Positions 44,696-56,982 of a DNA stretch of 64,000 bases are shown here, in pieces. The notes under the pieces were generated by a model, which worked only from the letters and a program-made list of their open reading frames with translations, made no database searches and was not told where the DNA came from. The DNA is from Sphingomonas sp. (GTDB taxonomy: Bacteria; Pseudomonadota; Alphaproteobacteria; Sphingomonadales; Sphingomonadaceae). Location: contig JAFKLY010000003.1 in the NCBI GenBank assembly GCA_017304655.1, positions 372,001 to 436,000 of the forward strand, read 5' to 3'. The translations under genes were made by a program, and so were the position numbers. Every line of letters begins with the position of its first letter. Positions within the stretch are counted from its first letter, which is position 1.

Positions 44696-46111
44696 TCAAC
44701 CACCCTTCGCAGCAGCCTCTGCCGCTTCAAGTCGCTCAATTTCCTCCCGATAGGGCTTGCAGGCACGCCACATGCTGATGGTCGCCAGAGGCAGCAGCAC
44801 GATCGCAGTGAGGAAGATCGCCTGCCAGAGCAATTTTTCGTCGCCAATGATGCGCTGCGCCACAGAGCCGATCACGAAGCTGCCCATCGCGCCGAAGAAG
44901 GTGAACATGAACAGGTAGAAGGCCGTCACCTGCCCACGCATGGACTGCGGAGCAACGCGCTGGACGGCAGCATTCTGCGCCGGCGCGCCTGCCAGGCCAA
45001 ACATCGTGGAGATTGCCATGGCTGCCATGGACAGCTCGCCCGAGGGCATGAGGGGCGCGGAAATCGTGCACACCGTGACGACTGTGAAGCAGATCGCCGC
45101 CGTGCGCACATTGGCATCCTTGTGCTTCTTGGCGAAGCGCGAGACCATGACGCCACCGAGCACAAGGCCAACGAGCTGCGCAACCAGCAGCATCGGCGCG
45201 AGCACCGCGCCAATCTGCGCCTCGTCCATCCCATAGGTCCGCACGAGAAACGGCACACGCCAGAAGCCAAAACCCTGGCTTTCGGTCGCACTCAGCGCCA
45301 GCGCGAAGAACAGGGGATAATAGACCTTGCCGTTCGCACTGATCGCCTTGAGGGCATCGAAGCCCATGAAGGTCGCGATGGTACGGCCGAGGCTTGCCTT
45401 TTGCGGTGCCACGACCTTCTCCGCCAGTTCCACGCGGCGCGCAGGCTCCTTGACGAAAAGGAAAAGCAGAGCGGCGGGAAAGGACAAGAGACCGAGACCG
45501 ACCAGAATCCATTGCCAGCTGTGGATACGCAGGCCAGCCACCTCGCTTATCCCCCAATGGGATGTCGCCGCGATCAGCAGACCACCGAAGAACACACCCA
45601 GCGTCGTGCCGCCAATGAAGCCGAATTGCAGCAGCGCAAAGGAGATCGGAATCTTCTTGGGCGGAAACATATCCGCGATGAGCGAATAGGAGCCGGGCGC
45701 ATGCGCCGCGCCGCCAGCACCCAGCAACATCCGCGCGGCAATGAACTGCATGAAATTCTGCGCGAGGCCGCTCAGCATGGTGACGCCGCCAGTCACTGCC
45801 GCGCTGATCGCCAGAATGTAGCGACGGGGATAGAGATCGACCAGACGGGCCAGCGGCACGCCGACGAACACATAGAAGATGATGCTTGCGGGTCCGCCCA
45901 GGATGCCGAGCTGCTCATCGGTCAGGCCGAAGTCGATCTTGATGCGTTCGGCGAGCATGCCGAACACGGTCGCATCGAAGAAGCTGAGAAACGTCGCGAT
46001 GATAATGACCGCAAGGCCATAATAGGCCGCCGGGCTCGATGGCCACTGATGCTGGTGCGCGCCCGCGTCCGCTTCAGGCGCCGTTTGCCCCATTGAGGGT
46101 GCAATTGCCAT
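44696..46111 (-). CDS. MFS transporter
   Basis: The 471-residue protein has about 12 helices, with FLSFFDATVFGMLAERIKID at helix 1 and VPLARLVDLYPRRY in loop 2-3. It is the first gene of the leftward MFS-ALDH-ligW2-MFS operon, behind GAGAGGA. Its likely role is uptake of lignin-derived aromatics. Confidence 0.85.
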   Translation of the reverse strand: MAIAPSMGQTAPEADAGAHQHQWPSSPAAYYGLAVIIIATFLSFFDATVFGMLAERIKIDFGLTDEQLGILGGPASIIFYVFVGVPLARLVDLYPRRYILAISAAVTGGVTMLSGLAQNFMQFIAARMLLGAGGAAHAPGSYSLIADMFPPKKIPISFALLQFGFIGGTTLGVFFGGLLIAATSHWGISEVAGLRIHSWQWILVGLGLLSFPAALLFLFVKEPARRVELAEKVVAPQKASLGRTIATFMGFDALKAISANGKVYYPLFFALALSATESQGFGFWRVPFLVRTYGMDEAQIGAVLAPMLLVAQLVGLVLGGVMVSRFAKKHKDANVRTAAICFTVVTVCTISAPLMPSGELSMAAMAISTMFGLAGAPAQNAAVQRVAPQSMRGQVTAFYLFMFTFFGAMGSFVIGSVAQRIIGDEKLLWQAIFLTAIVLLPLATISMWRACKPYREEIERLEAAEAAAKGG

Positions 46112-46548
46112 GTGAAAAGTCCTCTCTCTTTCCCCTTTTAGAAGAGTACCGAAAAATCCGGCAGTCCTCTTGCGTATCCCTCGATTATGCGTTTCGTTGA
46201 TTCTGTCCAGCTCTTTGCGCGCGGCTGCTTCTGTGCTTTAGAGACGATCCGGACGGCAGGCGCAAGCCCAAGCCGCCAGCGATGACAGCGAGGAATAAAC
46301 TCATGAGGAGAGGCAGGTAGCGACGATGCAAGCCAATCCAACGACCAGCGCGCCAAACGTCCGTTACGGCCATTATGAGGGCGCAATGCGCAAGGGTGGC
46401 GGCGTCCGGACATTCGTGAGCCAACCCCTTTTCAACCGTCAGGTGCCAGCCTTCCGGGCAGACCCGGATACCGCCGCGCGCGCCGCGCGAAAACCATGAG
46501 ACCTGAACACCCCCGATCCACCCGTTCATCCTTGACGAGGACCTGCCC
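46112..46548. other. Divergent intergenic region between MFS and SDR genes
   Basis: This 437-bp gap should hold promoters for both flanking units. A 57-codon ORF on the + strand (46326-46499, MQANPTTSAPNVRYGHYEGA at its start) has AGGAGAGG upstream but poor spacing and no recognisable family; it could be a small gene or chance. Two overlapping minus-strand frames look like shadows. No clear promoter was identified. Confidence 0.35.
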
Positions 46549-47451
46549 ATGATCGATTTCGCCGGCCGCACGGCCTTCATCACCGGAGGCGCCAACGGCG
46601 TCGGCCTCGGCATCGCCCGCGCGCTGCTCGCCGAGGGCGCGAAGGTCGCCATTGCCGATATCCGCCAGGAGTCGATCGACAAGGCGCTGGAGAGCTTCGA
46701 CAATCAGGAAGCGATGGGCGTGCGCCTCGACGTCTCGGGTCGCGCCGATTTTGCGCGCGCCGCAGACGAGGTGGAGGAACGCTTCGGTCCCGTCTCGCTG
46801 CTGTTCAACAATGCCGGCATCAATCTCTTCCAGACCATCGAGGACTCAAGCTACGACGACTGGGACTGGGTGATGGGGGTTAACCTGCACGGCGTCATCA
46901 ACGGGGTCATGACGTTCGCGCCGCGCATGAAGGACCGGGGTCTGGGCGGCTACATCGTCAACACCGCCTCCATGGCCGGCTTCCTCACCAACGGCGCGCC
47001 GGGCATCTACAACACCACCAAGTTCGCGGTGCGCGGCCTCTCGGAATCGCTGCGCGCCAGCCTGGCACCACACGGCATCGGTGTCTCGATCCTCTGCCCG
47101 GGCCTGGTGAAGAGCTACATCTATGCCAGCGACGATGTGCGCCCGGACGCGCTCAAGGGCGAGATGAAGCCGGTGAACGTCGAGAACAACGCCCGACTGG
47201 AGCAGGTCCACCAATATGGCATGGAGCCGGACGTGATCGCCGCCCGTGTGCTGGACGGGATGCGGGAGAACCGCGCCTACATCTTCTCCCACCCTGAATT
47301 CCGCGAGGAAATCGGCGAAGTGTTCGATGAGATCCTGGCGGACTTCCGCGATTATCCGGCTGATCCGGGCTATGAGCAGCGCATCGGTTTCGAGAAATTC
47401 CGGCGCGACAGCTACGCCAAGGCCCGCGCGGCGGCGCGTAGCGCGACCTGA
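46549..47451 (+). CDS. LigD-like short-chain dehydrogenase (C-alpha dehydrogenase family)
   Basis: The 300-residue SDR has TGGANGVGLG for NAD, NNAG, and the active-site Tyr-x3-Lys in YNTTK. The stretch YDDWDWVMGVNLHGVINGVM and the following FAPRM are very close, from memory, to the same part of LigD/LigL/LigN, which oxidise the C-alpha hydroxyl of beta-aryl ether dimers. An aryl alcohol dehydrogenase role is therefore likely; the substrate is unproven. The gene is alone, between a divergent MFS and a terminator. Confidence 0.85.
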   Translation: MIDFAGRTAFITGGANGVGLGIARALLAEGAKVAIADIRQESIDKALESFDNQEAMGVRLDVSGRADFARAADEVEERFGPVSLLFNNAGINLFQTIEDSSYDDWDWVMGVNLHGVINGVMTFAPRMKDRGLGGYIVNTASMAGFLTNGAPGIYNTTKFAVRGLSESLRASLAPHGIGVSILCPGLVKSYIYASDDVRPDALKGEMKPVNVENNARLEQVHQYGMEPDVIAARVLDGMRENRAYIFSHPEFREEIGEVFDEILADFRDYPADPGYEQRIGFEKFRRDSYAKARAAARSAT

Positions 47452-47465
47452 AACAGCCCGATAAG

Positions 47466-47493
47466 AAAAGGCCCGGATCGCTCCGGGCCTTTT
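47466..47493. terminator. Bidirectional terminator between the SDR and fhs genes
   Basis: AAAAGGCCCGGA (47466-47477) pairs perfectly with TCCGGGCCTTTT (47482-47493) around a TCGC loop, with A/T runs on both sides, between converging genes. Confidence 0.9.
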
Positions 47494-47518
47494 GCTTCAA
47501 TCGATTGTCTGGCCGGGC

Positions 47519-49195
47519 TTAGAACAGGCCCTGGATCAGGCCGTTCTCATCGAGCTTGATGAAGTCCGCCGAAGGCACCTTGGGCAGGCCGGGCATGCGC
47601 ATGATGTCACCGCAGACCGCCACGATGAACTCGGCACCGGCCGAGAGGATCACGTCGCGGATCGGTACGATATGATCGACCGGCGCTCCCAGCTTCGTCG
47701 GATCAGTGGCGAAGCTATATTGCGTCTTGGCCATGCAGACCGGCAGATGGCCGAAACCATCGGCTTCCCAGCCCTTGAGCTTGCTCACCACCGAGCTGTC
47801 CGGGGCGATGCCGGAGGCGCGATAGATGGTCTTGGCGATCGTCTCGATCTTGCCGAGAAGCGGCATGTCGTCCGGATAGATCGGCGCGAAATTGGCCTTG
47901 CCGCCCTCGGCGAGCGCGACGACCTTGTGCGCCAGTTCCTCGGTACCGGCCGAGCCATTGGCCCAATGCGTGCAGAGCACGGCCTCGGCACCAGCGGCCG
48001 CCGCGATCTCCTTGATCACTTCCACTTCTTCCGGGGTGTCGGTGTAGAAGTTGTTGATCGCGACGATGGCGGGAACGCCGAACTTCGAGATGTTCTCAAG
48101 GTGACGCGCCAGGTTGGCGCCGCCCTTGCGGACTGCCTCGGCATTGGGCGCGCTCAGATCGGCCTTGGCGACGCCGCCGTGCATCTTGAGAGCGCGGACA
48201 GTCGCGACGATGACTGCCGCCGACGGCTTGAGGCCGGCCTTGCGGCACTTGATGTCGAAGAACTTCTCCGCGCCCAGGTCGGCACCGAAGCCGGCCTCGG
48301 TCACGACATAGTCGGCGATCTTGAGCGCGGTCTTGGTGGCAAGCACCGAGTTGCAACCGTGCGCAATGTTCGCGAACGGACCGCCGTGGATAAGCACGGG
48401 ATTGTTCTCGAGCGTCTGCACGATGTTGGGCTGCAGCGCATCCTTGAGCAGCACGGTCATCGCGCCCGAGGCATTCAGCTCGGAGGCAAGCACGGCCTTG
48501 CGCTCACGGGTGTAGCCGGCGTGGATATTGCCGAGGCGACGCTCCAGATCCTTGAGGTCCGAGGCGAGGCAGAGAATAGCCATGACTTCCGACGCCACGG
48601 TGATGTCGAAGCCATCCTCACGGGGATAGCCGTTCGACACGCCGCCGAGCGAATTGACGATCGCGCGCAGTGCACGGTCGTTCATGTCGATAACACGGCG
48701 CCAGGCGATACGGCGCGGATCGAGGCCGAGCTTGTTGCCCCAGTAGATGTGATTGTCGATCAGCGCGGCGAGCAGGTTGTTCGCGCTGGTGATGGCGTGG
48801 AAGTCACCGGTGAAATGGAGGTTGATGTCCTCCATCGGCACGACCTGTGCATAACCGCCGCCGGCAGCACCGCCCTTGACGCCGAAGCAGGGGCCGAGCG
48901 AGGGCTCGCGCAGCGCCGCAACGGTCTTCTTGCCGATGCGGTTGAGGCCGTCCGACAGACCAACAGTCGTCGTCGTCTTGCCTTCGCCAGCCGGCGTCGG
49001 GTTGATGGCAGTGACCAGGATCAGCTTGCCGTCAGGATTGCCCTGAACGCTGTTGATGAAGTCCCAGGACAGCTTCGCCTTGTAGGGGCCGTAGTTCAGC
49101 AGCGCGTCGGCGGGGATGCCGACCTTGCCGCCAACCTCGACGATCGGCTTCATTTTCGCTTCGCGCGCAATCTCGATGTCGGAGCCTTGAGCCAT
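47519..49195 (-). CDS. fhs: Formate-tetrahydrofolate ligase (LigH in SYK-6)
   Basis: The ATG at 49195 gives a 558-residue protein, the normal family length; a longer reading from 49498 lies in the metF region and is rejected. It has the P-loop-like [33 protein letters not shown] and [16 protein letters not shown]. It links formate and tetrahydrofolate with ATP. Downstream of ligM and metF it can run in the formate-releasing direction to regenerate tetrahydrofolate during O-demethylation. In SYK-6 the equivalent gene is ligH. Confidence 0.96.
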   Translation of the reverse strand: MAQGSDIEIAREAKMKPIVEVGGKVGIPADALLNYGPYKAKLSWDFINSVQGNPDGKLILVTAINPTPAGEGKTTTTVGLSDGLNRIGKKTVAALREPSLGPCFGVKGGAAGGGYAQVVPMEDINLHFTGDFHAITSANNLLAALIDNHIYWGNKLGLDPRRIAWRRVIDMNDRALRAIVNSLGGVSNGYPREDGFDITVASEVMAILCLASDLKDLERRLGNIHAGYTRERKAVLASELNASGAMTVLLKDALQPNIVQTLENNPVLIHGGPFANIAHGCNSVLATKTALKIADYVVTEAGFGADLGAEKFFDIKCRKAGLKPSAAVIVATVRALKMHGGVAKADLSAPNAEAVRKGGANLARHLENISKFGVPAIVAINNFYTDTPEEVEVIKEIAAAAGAEAVLCTHWANGSAGTEELAHKVVALAEGGKANFAPIYPDDMPLLGKIETIAKTIYRASGIAPDSSVVSKLKGWEADGFGHLPVCMAKTQYSFATDPTKLGAPVDHIVPIRDVILSAGAEFIVAVCGDIMRMPGLPKVPSADFIKLDENGLIQGLF

Positions 49196-49284
49196 GTTTG
49201 TCCTCGTCCTTCCTCTGAGCGCGACCCCCTCTCGGGTCGCGTGCTTCGCAGTTGCCGGCGGGCAGCCGCAGCGCTCGCGCGCTG

Positions 49285-50163
<879 letters not shown>

Positions 50164-50188
50164 TTATGTTTCAGCGTTGCGTGCATCT

Positions 50189-50240
50189 CAGCACATCCGT
50201 TCGGCCTGAGGCCAGTCGCTCAGGGCGAACGGAGATGCTG
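50189..50240. repeat. Long imperfect hairpin between ligM and metF (REP-like)
   Basis: Outer arms of 15 bp (50189-50203 and 50226-50240) pair with two mismatches; an inner CCTGAG/CTCAGG stem extends it to a 52-nt hairpin with an 8-nt loop. The CCGTTCG...CGAACGG core resembles sphingomonad intergenic palindromes. It could set relative ligM and metF mRNA levels. Confidence 0.7.
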
Positions 50241-50310
50241 AAACCGGACCAAATCCGGCCAGTCGCTGGGGCGACCACCCTGAAAGGATGGCCGCCCGCA
50301 ACAGATAGGA

Positions 50311-52046
<1,736 letters not shown>

Positions 52047-52595
52047 TCAGAGGAACGGGCGGACTGGATCCTTGCCGTCCCAGTTCCGGGTCGCTTGCCA
52101 GAAACGAGTGAAGCCTTCGTCCATACCGGTCGTCGCCGGAATCAGTTCGACGAAACCGGGCGCCCCTGCCCCACCCTCGAAATAGGCGACCGAGCCACCG
52201 GTGGGCACCGGCGCGCGATGGGCCAGCACCTCGCCGCGCGCGATCCGACGCTCTACTTCCGCCTCGATCTCGTCCCCATCAATGGCCAGACCAAAATGGT
52301 GGAAGCCATAGCCGACGCGGTCGATCGTCTCCTTGTAGACGGACGGATTGTCATCGAGCGGCTGGAGCAGCTCGATGTTCATGGAGCCGGCAAAGCTCAT
52401 GGCGATGGCGACATTGCTGGTGCAGGGCGCACCCCGGAAGACATGCCCCTCGCCCCCGAAACTCGGCAGGAAGAACCAGGGCCCCACGCCGACCTTGCGG
52501 ATCCACCAGTCGATCGCCTTGTCCATGTCCTCGACCACATAAGCCATCTGGCAGATCGTGCCGGCCTCGCCACCAAATCCCATCTTTCCGATCAT
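52047..52595 (-). CDS. VOC (glyoxalase-like) family protein
   Basis: The 182-residue protein has two paired beta-alpha-beta units of the vicinal oxygen chelate fold: QMAYVVEDMDKAIDWWIRKV at the start and YGFHHFGLAIDGDEIEAEVE in the middle. Possible roles are epimerase, isomerase, dioxygenase or lyase; metal ligands cannot be fixed by eye. Its ATG overlaps the upstream hydrolase stop by 4 bp, so it is the last gene of an ADH-hydrolase-VOC operon. Confidence 0.8.
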   Translation of the reverse strand: MIGKMGFGGEAGTICQMAYVVEDMDKAIDWWIRKVGVGPWFFLPSFGGEGHVFRGAPCTSNVAIAMSFAGSMNIELLQPLDDNPSVYKETIDRVGYGFHHFGLAIDGDEIEAEVERRIARGEVLAHRAPVPTGGSVAYFEGGAGAPGFVELIPATTGMDEGFTRFWQATRNWDGKDPVRPFL

Positions 52596-53326
52596 CGCTC
52601 TCTCCTTTGGGCAATCGAAGCCAAGGCCCGCGCCAGCGCATCCGGCACGCAGACGAAAGGGCTGTGGTCACTGTCGAGTGTCGCCACGCTCTCGCATGGC
52701 AAAGCGGCCTGCATGGCCCGCTGTGTATCGAGGTCGAAGGTCCGATCATGCACGCATTCGACATAATGGCGCGGCAGCGAGCCGAACCGGTCGGAACTAA
52801 GGCGCAAGGCCGTTCCAAGCGGCCTCGCCGGCTCGACCACGAGCCGAGCGGCATTGACCACCTGATCCGGCGGCGTACAGCAATTGTAGAAGGCCGGGAT
52901 CGCCGCTTGCGCGGAGAGGGCTATGCCCAGTCCGTCCGCCACAGGCGACAGGCCGGCATTGAAGGCAGCCGTTCGTTCTTGCGCCCCGGTCACATCATAA
53001 AGGCTCTGGCCATCCGGCACGAGGGCAGCGGCGATATACACCAGGTCCGAGAATGCCTCGGGTGCCAGCTCGGCAGCCTGACTGATCACGATCCCGCCAC
53101 GGCTGTGGCCGCAAAGGATCACCGGACCGGGAAGCTTGCCCGCCTCCTCGACAGCGAAGGCCGCCCAACGATCCAGCGAGACGCGCGCCAGGACACGCGC
53201 ATCGCCGCCCATGCCCGGCAGGTCCGGCGCCGCCATGATGTGCCCTGCCGCTTCCAAAGGCTGGCGAAGCCGGTCAAAGCACCAGCCACCATGCCAGGCG
53301 CCATGGATCATCAGGAAGCTGGCCAT
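52592..53326 (-). CDS. Alpha/beta hydrolase
   Basis: The 244-residue protein has the oxyanion-hole HGAWHGGWCF, the nucleophile in LCGHSRGGIV, and a C-terminal HSPF with the likely catalytic His. It resembles small esterases of the plant methyl-esterase/hydroxynitrile lyase type. It lies 14 bp downstream of the ADH-like gene. Cleavage of an ester or a C-C bond in an aromatic degradation route is possible; no substrate can be assigned. Confidence 0.85.
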   Translation of the reverse strand: MASFLMIHGAWHGGWCFDRLRQPLEAAGHIMAAPDLPGMGGDARVLARVSLDRWAAFAVEEAGKLPGPVILCGHSRGGIVISQAAELAPEAFSDLVYIAAALVPDGQSLYDVTGAQERTAAFNAGLSPVADGLGIALSAQAAIPAFYNCCTPPDQVVNAARLVVEPARPLGTALRLSSDRFGSLPRHYVECVHDRTFDLDTQRAMQAALPCESVATLDSDHSPFVCVPDALARALASIAQRRER

Positions 53327-53340
53327 GATGTGCAGCCCGC

Positions 53341-54354
53341 TCAGGCGAGTTCGATCACTACCTTGCTGAACAGATCGCGGGAGGTCGCGTAGTCATAAGC
53401 CTTCTTGACGTCCTCGAAGGCGAAGGTCGCCCCAATCACCGGCTTGATCCCATTCGCGTCGATCGCAGCGGCGAGCCGCTCGGCCATGCGCCGCGAGCCG
53501 ACGAAAATTCCGCGCAGGATGGACCCGGTCATCATCAGCGCAGACGGGTTCGGACCGCCCACAGGCGACAACACGCCGATGAGCGCAATTTCCGCATTGT
53601 GGCGCAGCGCGGCGAGGCTCTGCTGGACAGTGCCCGCGCCCCCGACCTCAACCACCTTGTCCACCCCGCCCAGATTGGCGGCGATGTGACCGCCCCAATT
53701 CTCAATGTCCTTATAATTCACGCCCTCATCGGCGCCGAGCGCCTTGATCCGCTCCAGCTTGGCATTGTCGGAGGACGTGGCGATGACATGGCATCCCGCC
53801 GCCTTGGCAAGCTGCATGGCCAGCACGGACACGCCGCCGGTACCAAGTACCAGCACGCGATCGCCCGGCTTGACCGGACGCGGCCCCTCGAACAGCGCGT
53901 TCCATGCCGTCACGCCCGCGCAGGGCAGGCACGCCGCTTCGGCATAGCTCAGCGAGCGAGCGATAGGCACCACGCCCTGCTCGGGCAGGATCACCACCTC
54001 GGCCAGCATGCCCGGCGCGCCGGCCGCACCCAGCGCAACGCCGGTGTTAGGGTTGGGCGGCCCATCGACCCAGCCCTGGAAGAAGGTGCCCGCGACGCGA
54101 TCACCCACCTTGAACCGGGTGACGCCGGCACCGACGGCGATCACGTCGCCCGCGCCATCGGAGAGCGGCACAATCGGCGTCGGTACGGGACCACCCATAT
54201 AGCGTCCCAGCACGATCGCCTGATCCCGGTAGTTGAGAGAGCAGGCACGCACGCGAATGGCCACCTCGCCAGCTCCGGGAACCACGTCCTCAAACTCGAC
54301 CAGGCGAAGATCGTCCTGCGACGTGGCGCCCGCCGCCAGTTGCCATGCGCGCAT
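53341..54354 (-). CDS. MDR-family alcohol dehydrogenase/quinone oxidoreductase
   Basis: The ATG at 54354 gives MRAWQLAAGATSQDD and a 337-residue medium-chain dehydrogenase/reductase. The nucleotide site is VLVLGTGGVSVLAMQLAKAA. The N-domain has SLNYRDQAIVLGRY rather than the zinc ADH CxH motif, so a zinc-independent, NADPH-dependent reductase is likely. It heads a three-gene operon under possible control of the IclR gene just upstream. Confidence 0.85.
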   Translation of the reverse strand: MRAWQLAAGATSQDDLRLVEFEDVVPGAGEVAIRVRACSLNYRDQAIVLGRYMGGPVPTPIVPLSDGAGDVIAVGAGVTRFKVGDRVAGTFFQGWVDGPPNPNTGVALGAAGAPGMLAEVVILPEQGVVPIARSLSYAEAACLPCAGVTAWNALFEGPRPVKPGDRVLVLGTGGVSVLAMQLAKAAGCHVIATSSDNAKLERIKALGADEGVNYKDIENWGGHIAANLGGVDKVVEVGGAGTVQQSLAALRHNAEIALIGVLSPVGGPNPSALMMTGSILRGIFVGSRRMAERLAAAIDANGIKPVIGATFAFEDVKKAYDYATSRDLFSKVVIELA

Positions 54355-54446
54355 GATGTGCTCCTTCCAGATGTTCAGTTCGCTTTGCCCATGCCGCGCA
54401 GATCGCGATGCAGCAATGCACAGCATTTCATAGCACGAAAAGGCCG

Positions 54447-55253
54447 TCAGCCGACCGCGCGCTTGAGCGCCAGATCTCCCGAAATCAGGTCCGCCGCACG
54501 CTTGAGCGCGGCCAGATGACGCTGAACCACCGTCGCAGTCTCACTGCGCCGCTGCAGCCAGGTAATGTTGATCGACGCAACAGGTGCCCCCTCCAGCAAC
54601 ACCGGCACAGCCATGGAGCGCCGGCCATCCTGTCGCACGGCCTGCCAATCCCGGTCAGGCCAGGGATGAAACGGCTCGCGCAGCGCATAACCACGCTCGC
54701 GCGTCACGCTGATCAGATCGGCGAGCAGGCGCTCCCCGGCACCATCCTCCTGCGCCGGACGCAGCCGCCGCACGATCGCATCCCGCTCATCGCTGGTGCA
54801 AGCCGAGAGATAGGCCCGGCCCGTCGCCGTATGCAGATAAGACAGGCGCGTGCCGACCGGGCCGAGCGGGATCGCATCCAGTCGCAACAAGGGCGCGTTG
54901 GTCTCCACGATCTCGAGATGATCCGCGCGCGGCACCGCAACGGCGGATGGCCAGGCGACCTGCTCGGACAGGCGCACCAGGTGTGGCGAAGCGCTCTCGG
55001 CGATCTCCTGCGCGGTGATGTCCTGCGATCCGCGGCTGCGCTGAGCACTGGGCAGGAACGCACCGTCGGCCAGCCGTTGCCAGATGTGGCCATGCTTGCC
55101 CAGCGTCACCACCATGCGCAGCAGCGTCGCCTTGGGAAGACCCAAGGCCAGATGCAACTCATGAAGATTGGCGCCCTTGCGCCGGTCAATTTCCGACAGA
55201 ACCTGTAGCCCGCGCTCCAGCGCGCGCACGGTCTTCACCTTTCGCTCGATCAA
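54447..55253 (-). CDS. IclR-family transcriptional regulator
   Basis: The 268-residue protein has an N-terminal winged helix (LERGLQVLSEIDRR, LHELHLALGLPKATLLRMV) and a C-terminal effector-binding domain with LSYLHTATGRAYLSACTSDE. The start is a TTG, seven bases after AAGGAG. IclR regulators control aromatic catabolism in many proteobacteria. It is 92 bp upstream of the ADH-hydrolase-VOC genes, in the same direction. Confidence 0.9.
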   Translation of the reverse strand: MIERKVKTVRALERGLQVLSEIDRRKGANLHELHLALGLPKATLLRMVVTLGKHGHIWQRLADGAFLPSAQRSRGSQDITAQEIAESASPHLVRLSEQVAWPSAVAVPRADHLEIVETNAPLLRLDAIPLGPVGTRLSYLHTATGRAYLSACTSDERDAIVRRLRPAQEDGAGERLLADLISVTRERGYALREPFHPWPDRDWQAVRQDGRRSMAVPVLLEGAPVASINITWLQRRSETATVVQRHLAALKRAADLISGDLALKRAVG

Positions 55254-55443
55254 GCAACCTCTCCTTTGCCTGGCGCGCGGTTGACCCGCATTCTTTCACG
55301 CAGCGAAACTAACAGATCGCTGCCCACTGGCAAGGCAGGTTGCGACGAAAAGCGTCGATTTTCAGCAGTTTTACGCGGGATTCCGGTTGTTCATGCGCGG
55401 GAGTCCGTTTGTCTCGAGACGCGCGCGCCGCAAAACGACTTTG

Positions 55444-56202
55444 TCAGCGATCGCCCGACCATGTGCGCAAGCCCGGTGCCGTGCGATCCTCACTGGCGAG
55501 GGCCTCCTTCACCGCCGGCCTTGCTTTCACGCGCTCGCGCCAGTCGACGACGCGCGGATAGTTTTTGGCGACCTCCAGATCGGGGAACATGCGCTCGACC
55601 ATCGCGCCGCAATGGCTGAAGAAATTGATGTCGGCGGTCGTGTACATGTCACCCGCAAGCCAGTCGCTTTCGGCGAGCACTGCCTCGATCTTCTTGAGCG
55701 CATAGACGATCTTGTCGAGAGCGTTGGCCAGATCAGCCTCGGAAAAGCCCGAGCGCGCCGTCGCCCATTTCTTGCGCTGGTCCGGCAGCGGAATATGCTC
55801 CAGCAGCTTCTCGAACTCGCCACTCTCGATGTTGCGCGCAATGATGCCGACCAGCCGGTGCCAACCATGCATGGAGACATGGTTCATCACATGCTCGTCG
55901 ACGAACTTGTTCCAGTAGCGCACCTTCGCCCGGCCCAGCGGCTCATAGGGCATCAGCGGAACCTCGGGAAAAACATCCTCCAGATATTCGTTGATGACTG
56001 TCGTATGTGTTATGATCGTGCCGTTGTGATCGAGCACCGGCACCTGCCCCTCGGGATTGATCGCCTTGAACCAGTCGGAATGCTGCTCGAATTTGTGCAG
56101 GTCGACATAGATGCTCTCATAGACGAGGCCCTTCTCCTTCAAGGGGATCATCGACTTGAGCGAGTTCGCCAGTGGCTCGGCGTGGTAATATTTTAGCGTC
56201 AT
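55444..56202 (-). CDS. LigF-like glutathione S-transferase (possible beta-etherase)
   Basis: The 252-residue protein aligns by eye with LigF: MTLKYY start, LANSLK with Ser14, KFEQHSDWFKAINPEGQVP and INEYLEDVFPE in the thioredoxin-like domain, then an all-helical C-domain. LigF cleaves the beta-aryl ether bond of C-alpha ketones with glutathione. The C-terminal half looks less like LigF, so another glutathione-dependent ether cleavage or isomerisation is possible. It is the last gene of a leftward four-gene operon. Confidence 0.82.
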   Translation of the reverse strand: MTLKYYHAEPLANSLKSMIPLKEKGLVYESIYVDLHKFEQHSDWFKAINPEGQVPVLDHNGTIITHTTVINEYLEDVFPEVPLMPYEPLGRAKVRYWNKFVDEHVMNHVSMHGWHRLVGIIARNIESGEFEKLLEHIPLPDQRKKWATARSGFSEADLANALDKIVYALKKIEAVLAESDWLAGDMYTTADINFFSHCGAMVERMFPDLEVAKNYPRVVDWRERVKARPAVKEALASEDRTAPGLRTWSGDR

Positions 56203-56232
56203 GTCTCTCTCCTGATCGTTGGCGCTGGGGCT

Positions 56233-56982
56233 TCACACCTCCAGCGTGTTGAGCACGCCGCCGTCCACTGCCCAGTCCTGCGCCGTCACATGCGCGGCGG
56301 CGGGTGAAAGGAGGAAGCAGGCGACTTCGGCCAGCTCGTCCGATGACCCCATGCGGCGCTGAGGCACGCGCTGGTTGATGCGCGCGGCCTGATCGGGCGG
56401 GATGAGATCGAAGGCCGGGGTCTCGATGAAGCCGGGGATAACGCAATTGCAACGCACCTTGTGCGGCGCCAGCTCGACGGCGATCGCGCGGCTGAGGCCG
56501 AGCACGCCGTGCTTTGAGGCGACATAGGCCGGGTTCATCGCCATGCCGCGCTTGCTCGCCATGGAGCCGGTGACGAGAATGCTCCCCTCGCCTGCCTCGA
56601 TCATCGCCGGCGCGAGCGCCTGGATCGCCCAGAAGACGCTGGTGAGATTGACGCGCAGCACCTCGTCGAACAGGTCCGGTGAATAGCTGAGTGCCGGCGC
56701 GAAATTGCCGGCAAGCCCGGCGTTGGCGAACAGGCCGTAAGCCGGGCCGAAATGTGCCGTGGCAGCAGACAGCGCGGCCTCCAGCGCCCCCTTGTCGCCC
56801 ACATCGGCCGCGAAGCCGGCAGCATTGGCGCCAAGCTGTGCTGCTTCCTCGTCCAGCATCGCCTGCCGCCGCGCCAGCATGGAGACGCGCGCGCCGCGTG
56901 CCACGAGCATCCGCGCCGTCGCGAGGCCTATGCCGCTCGATGCGCCGGTGACGATGACGTGGCGCCCGGCAAAATCGGTCAT
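56233..56982 (-). CDS. Short-chain dehydrogenase/reductase
   Basis: The 249-residue classical SDR has VTGASSGIGLATARM, NAGLAGNFA, the catalytic Ser in ILVTGSMASKRG and Tyr-Lys in YVASKHG, and the C-terminal QDWAVDGGVLNTLEV. It overlaps the upstream phosphatase-like gene by 4 bp and is 30 bp from the GST gene. It may oxidise a hydroxyacyl or benzylic alcohol; no substrate is visible. Confidence 0.9.
   Translation of the reverse strand: MTDFAGRHVIVTGASSGIGLATARMLVARGARVSMLARRQAMLDEEAAQLGANAAGFAADVGDKGALEAALSAATAHFGPAYGLFANAGLAGNFAPALSYSPDLFDEVLRVNLTSVFWAIQALAPAMIEAGEGSILVTGSMASKRGMAMNPAYVASKHGVLGLSRAIAVELAPHKVRCNCVIPGFIETPAFDLIPPDQAARINQRVPQRRMGSSDELAEVACFLLSPAAAHVTAQDWAVDGGVLNTLEV

Noticed and set aside
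46138..46703. Minus-strand frames in and around the MFS-SDR gap
   Set aside because: No domain or ribosome site, and the larger one overlaps the clear SDR gene.
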